From NCBI GenBank assembly GCA_905250075.1, contig CAJNOP010000020.1, forward strand, positions 769,399 to 833,398: 64,000 nt of DNA, read 5' to 3'. The notes under the pieces are model-generated. The model was not told where the DNA came from. It saw nothing but the letters and a program-made list of their open reading frames with translations, and searched no databases. This stretch comes from Rotaria sp. Silwood1. Lineage: Eukaryota > Rotifera > Eurotatoria > Philodinida > Philodinidae. Below, piece by piece: positions 59,811 to 64,000 of this stretch; positions within the stretch are counted from its first letter, which is position 1; every line of letters begins with the position of its first letter. A program made the position numbers and the translations under genes.

Positions 59811-60685
59811 TCAATCAGACATATTTGATCCATTTGACTATAACAATCAACAATTATTTTCAATGATTAAAACGAAAAAAAAAAAGAATTCTACCTGAAG
59901 TATAGAAACAATAAGTCCGAATAAACCTATTGCACTAGCAAATATTTCAATAATAAGAATTCGAACAAATAATGATGAATTTTGTGCATCAGCTAATGCT
60001 GCACCTGATCCAACAAGACCAACACATACACCACAAAATAGATTGCATAAACCAACACTTAAACCAGCGCCAAATAATTTATAACCAGCACGATATTTAA
60101 GAGCTAAGTCATCCCATTTCGTTGTTGAAAAACTCTAGAAAATATAATCATTAAATAATCTATTAGAGAAAAACAAAAAAAAATTCTTTTATTTTTATTT
60201 ACAGATATCGAACCGGATATAACAATACCCATAATAAGTCCATAGATAGCAACAGCTTCACACATAATTATTGAAATAAGATTTTTTGTTCGTATACGTG
60301 GTGCTTTAACACCACCACCTAATATACTAACACCAGTTGCAAAAATACCTCTAGAAGAAAAATATTTGTCATTTATTATTTTTGAATTTAATCAAAAAAA
60401 GAAAAATTGTTATAGTTATATTACAAAGCAGCGCCAAGAACAGATAGTGATACGGCTAATGCAATACCAACTAATGCCCATTGATAAGGTGAAATTGATA
60501 GAAGAAACCAACCAATATCAAAACGAAAACCATAGTTAGTTAACATATAAGTTAAACCTATGACATGGAAAAATAAATCATGTATTTTTATGTTTGAAAA
60601 TATTAACTAAATAATACATACCAACATAGATTGACAAGCCAACAGTTGCACTTAATGCGCCAATAGTTAAATAAGAAGAACTCAT
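59811..60685 (-). CDS. ATP6V0B: V-type H+-ATPase proteolipid subunit c''
   Basis: A rotor-ring subunit of the V0 sector that carries protons across endomembranes; 203 residues, as in animals (about 205). Exons: 60685-60622, 60557-60425, 60350-60203, 60134-59895, 59837-59811. Signatures are [59 protein letters not shown] and [17 protein letters not shown]. Carboxylates in the membrane at E97 and E178 are the candidate proton-binding residues. The 9-codon last exon (SNGSNMSD) was placed by frame and by likeness to the human tail TSRVKMGD. Several hydrophobic helices are present, with no cleavable leader. Confidence 0.93.
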
Positions 60686-63177
60686 TTTATTTGTTTAAAA
60701 TAAAACTAGAAAACAAAATAATGATGTTTAGAATATGTCACAGTAAAATGGTAGAACGATTTTATCGATGAAAAATATCTAACTTGATACTTTTCATGGT
60801 GGCGAACTCACTCAATTAATTGATGGTGCTGATATGCATAGTATTTGTCAATGTCTAATGACCAATAATAAGTGATTTAATCAAAGAGGTCGTACTTATA
60901 CTAGGAAGAAAATGTTTTTTTTTGTTTTTGTTTTCTAAAGGTTTTTCGACTTCGCAGCAGCAAGTAAAATAAAATCTTATGGAATATTTCGAAAATTGAA
61001 AATGAATTCTTATCTACGAGTAACTAATTTACAACCAAGAAGGAATAACATTAGTTCTAGAACGTAAATAAGAAAATAAATCTGCTTTTGTGGAGTTTAA
61101 TTAAAATTTTTTAAACTCGAATTTTTATTCGATGTACACAACAAAATTCCCTGATCGATACCATTCAGTAAATTTCTGATAAAATCAATAGTCATTATAA
61201 AAGAAAGCAATTAGATGTAGTTTTATTGTATCAAAGTCAATCATTTTCGACATACAATGAATATATTTTTCACAAGCATCAATTTTTTTGTATAATGATG
61301 CAATTCATACATTAAAATAATTACCGAGTGAGATACAATGATTGCAACATTGTTTATTTTACAAATATCTCATCAAAGATAAATCGTATAATCTTGATTT
61401 TTCTTTTAAAATGTATCCCGTCAAATTCTCTACAAAATATCGGAATAAGAAATCCAATGTAATTTTGTTTGATGGTTTTATTAAAAAGCTAGAACCGATA
61501 CACTGTGCGATAAGGAAATGTCCAATGATTTTGAGAGAAATGAAAATGAGAATAACGTCAAAAAAAACAAATTTTCGGTTTATTTCAAACAATATTCTTT
61601 ATGATGTTCTGATATCATTTTCAAAAAAAAAAAAATTGAAATTCAATGATAAAAAAAATCATATCACTTAGTGCTTCAATTTTAGCCCTACAATAAAACC
61701 ATGATATCAATTCAATAGGATCTCTTATTATTATTTTTGTAGAGAACTTCATGATGCATCTTCTAAGCAAAAAAAACAAAATAACGTAATTTATCTATGC
61801 GAAGACATTTGTAAAATGTCCTGTAATACTTTCAGAATTCCTATTACGATTTTATTTTTCGTAATTGAGAAAAACTATTATATTAGATACTAGCTTCTGC
61901 TAACGTCGCACTTTACGAAATGTAAGACGCTTTACATTAAAACTACAATTATCACTGCAAGTACATTTTAGTAAAATAAATCATTGATAATCTATGCATC
62001 GAAATCAATCAACATTAATTTAAGAGATTTATAAGATAATCATAATGCTATATTACGAGATTATCTAAATAGTACCCTTTTTCAAACATGATAACCACAA
62101 AGACAATAATAGTTGTAATAATTGAATTAAAATTAAATGAATAATCAATAAATTTATCTAATTTTTGTTGGTAACTATTTATTATTGTTCTTTCAATTAA
62201 AAAGCGATGCAAAAGTTTTTGGAAAGATGTCGAAATCTATTTCTCAACAACGTAGCATCGAATAGACTTCGACATTTTTTTGTTTGATAAAGCAAGTTTG
62301 CAAAATATTTACATAAAACAAGACGATTTTCCTGAACGTTCATTTTTAATATTGTTCTTGTGCTCTGTTCCTGCGTTGCGATTCCTGCGGGAAACAGCAC
62401 GAGAAATACGTAAAACAATCGTTCCTGCAGAATACTAGTAAATTATCATGCCGCTTATATCCTAGCATGCAGTTCAACTACTGTCAAAAGATAGTTTTCA
62501 ACAGTGAATGAAGTCACCAATCACAGAATGTCTAACTTAGACCCCAAAATTGTTAATAATATTTTATTGCTTTATTAAATAGAGCATAAAAAAAGTAAAT
62601 TTAAACACATCGCAATAAAATCCATTTTAAACGAGCTTTTTCAGAGTGATTTTGTTGCGAAAATCCCTATTTTTATGAACACCATGGAACGGTGTTTTTT
62701 GTCACGATGTTTTGAATTGAAAAGGCTTATAGAAAAAAATATCGATGATTTTGAACACAAGACTAACGTTTTTTTTTTTTTTCTTCAAAATTGTGTATGG
62801 AAACGCAGTTTTTCATAGATGTGTCTATTTTTTGCAAAATGTGGTCGAATAAATAAAATGATTGAAAGATACAAATGTGACGAAAGAGCAAAAAATAAAA
62901 AGAATAAGGTCCGAATGAAGGGAGAAACAATATATTCTATTCGTTTGGATTTATGTCCAGTATATTCTATAATAAAAAATTGTTATAGTTTTAATCAATT
63001 CGTTTGATTGACAAAATTTTAAAATGATATTCATATAGTTTAAATAAACGATGCTAATAAAAAAAATGTGTGGATGCGTTTCGAAAAAAAAATAATCTTA
63101 TATTTTAAGGAAATAAAAGGCACAAAAAAATAGTTAGTGACAAAGCACCGGCAAATTCAAGTCAATCAAGTCACGTT
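60686..63177. other. Intergenic, no gene seen
   Basis: 2.5 kb of AT-rich DNA. Open frames of 60-109 codons lack gene-like codon use and recognisable domains. Bases about 62820-62925 resemble part of THOC7 intron 2 (50398-50515; shared blocks like gattNaaagatacaaa and atgtgacgaa), suggesting an old dispersed repeat. Confidence 0.55.
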
Positions 63178-64000
63178 TTAGATAGTATTAAGTGATTGCA
63201 AAGATTGTGATTGAGTTTGAACCTGTAATAGACGTTCATGTTCACGTGCATGAATATCTAATAAAGCTTTATTTTCACGCATTTGTTCTCGTTGTCGTAC
63301 TAAACGTAAATGATTATCTTCACGTCGTGTTTGTAACTAAGAAAGAAATAATAAATAAATAATATTCAATTGAAAATGAATTTGTAATTATACTTTAAAT
63401 AATTTTGCTTTTTCTTTTGCTAAATGTCGTTCTAATTGTTTTTCTTCTTGTTCCGATCGTGCAATAGCATCTTCAATTTTTTTAGCATCTTCACGTTTTT
63501 TTCGTACTAAATCTTCTTTTAGACGTTGTACTTCTTGTTCTTTTTTACGTCTTTGAAATTCAGCTTCTTTTACTGATTTACGTAATTCATATTCAAGATC
63601 TTCATTTTTATTCATTTTGTTCTATAAAAATAATAATGAATATATATAATAAAATATTAAATAAAATCGTTTACTTCTAAATCTCGTAAGCGATCTTCAT
63701 GTTTTTTACTTTCAAGTTCAACATGACGTATTTTAGCTTTAGCTGTTGCTTCACTTTTATGTTCTTCAGTTTTATCACGCATATATTGATTCGCTAATTG
63801 TGAACGACGATTATCAATATCCTAAAATATAAAAGATAAATATTTATCTACTTTATTTTTTTTTTTGTTTATGGTAATACAAAAAAAAGAAACATACAGT
63901 CATTTTAGACATTAACTGTGTAGCACGTCGATCTTGTTCAGCAATAATTGTACTTGCATTTAATTGTCGTTGTTTAGCATAGATCGTTTCTAATCGACTC
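63178..64000 (-). CDS. 3' part of a long coiled-coil protein gene
   Basis: Four in-phase exons, 63999-63898 (continuing beyond the window), 63821-63675, 63621-63394 and 63336-63178, give the last 212 residues. The peptide is almost wholly charged heptad-like helix rich in Arg, Lys, Glu and Gln (for example QRRKKEQEVQRLKEDL), as in trichoplein/trichohyalin-like ciliary or cytoskeletal proteins. The last about 20 residues are Gln/Ser-rich and uncharged. There is no enzyme motif. The exact family cannot be fixed from this composition. All introns are 52-76 bp. Confidence 0.75.

Noticed and set aside
61342-61671. 109-codon open frame (+)
   Set aside because: Lys- and Asn-rich translation of AT-rich intergenic DNA, with an antisense frame over the same region and no domain.

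Overview
This is AT-rich eukaryotic nuclear DNA. It has compact genes, GT-AG introns mostly 50-75 bp long, and all three standard stop codons in use. The gene content is animal: PP2A B'', WDR33, DNAJC3, a ZnT zinc transporter, V-ATPase c'', THOC7, FAM210 and a TRPM2-like NUDT9-H domain. Together with a eukaryotic RNA-dependent RNA polymerase, the compact architecture and scattered transposon remnants, this most resembles a bdelloid rotifer (Adineta/Rotaria type). That assignment is inference from gene style and is not proven by the sequence.

Layout. 1-4.6 kb is repeat-rich: the 3' end of one unknown gene, a degenerate low-copy repeat block, a Tc1/mariner-like MITE and an hAT-like MITE with an 8-bp target duplication. 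A short-form tRNase Z-like gene (+) follows at 4.6-5.5 kb. Minus-strand genes occupy 7.0-25.6 kb: PPP2R3-type PP2A regulatory subunit (14 coding exons), a UBASH3-like histidine phosphatase (7 exons), and an RRM-containing RNA-dependent RNA polymerase (11 exons). Two RdRP introns carry copies of the same repeat. Citrate synthase (+, 8 exons) is divergent from the RdRP.

From 31 to 37.3 kb come a small uncharacterised gene (-), a pseudogene of unknown family (-), a soluble NUDT9-homology protein whose Nudix catalytic glutamates are lost (+, 4 exons), and an intronless crotonase of bacterial look (-). WDR33 (-) fills 37.6-47.0 kb. Its C-terminal exons lie beyond a 3.3-kb intron, its start codon appears to be created by splicing (AT|G), and two other introns hold a Tc1/mariner relic and a piggyBac fragment.

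The last part holds aspartate dehydrogenase-like ASPDH (+), THOC7 (+), FAM210-type DUF1279 protein (+), a 605-bp foldback element, a ZnT transporter (-), DNAJC3/P58IPK (+), V-ATPase subunit c'' (-) and the 3' end of a coiled-coil gene (-).

The genes mostly encode unrelated housekeeping functions, as expected in a gene-dense animal genome, and no operon-like grouping is claimed. Two neighbours, WDR33 (pre-mRNA 3' processing) and THOC7 (mRNP export), act in the same general pathway but are separated by ASPDH. All exon models were built by hand from reading-frame continuity, splice consensus and family similarity. Exon lengths and phases sum correctly for each complete multi-exon gene. UTRs, transcription starts and alternative splicing cannot be seen.
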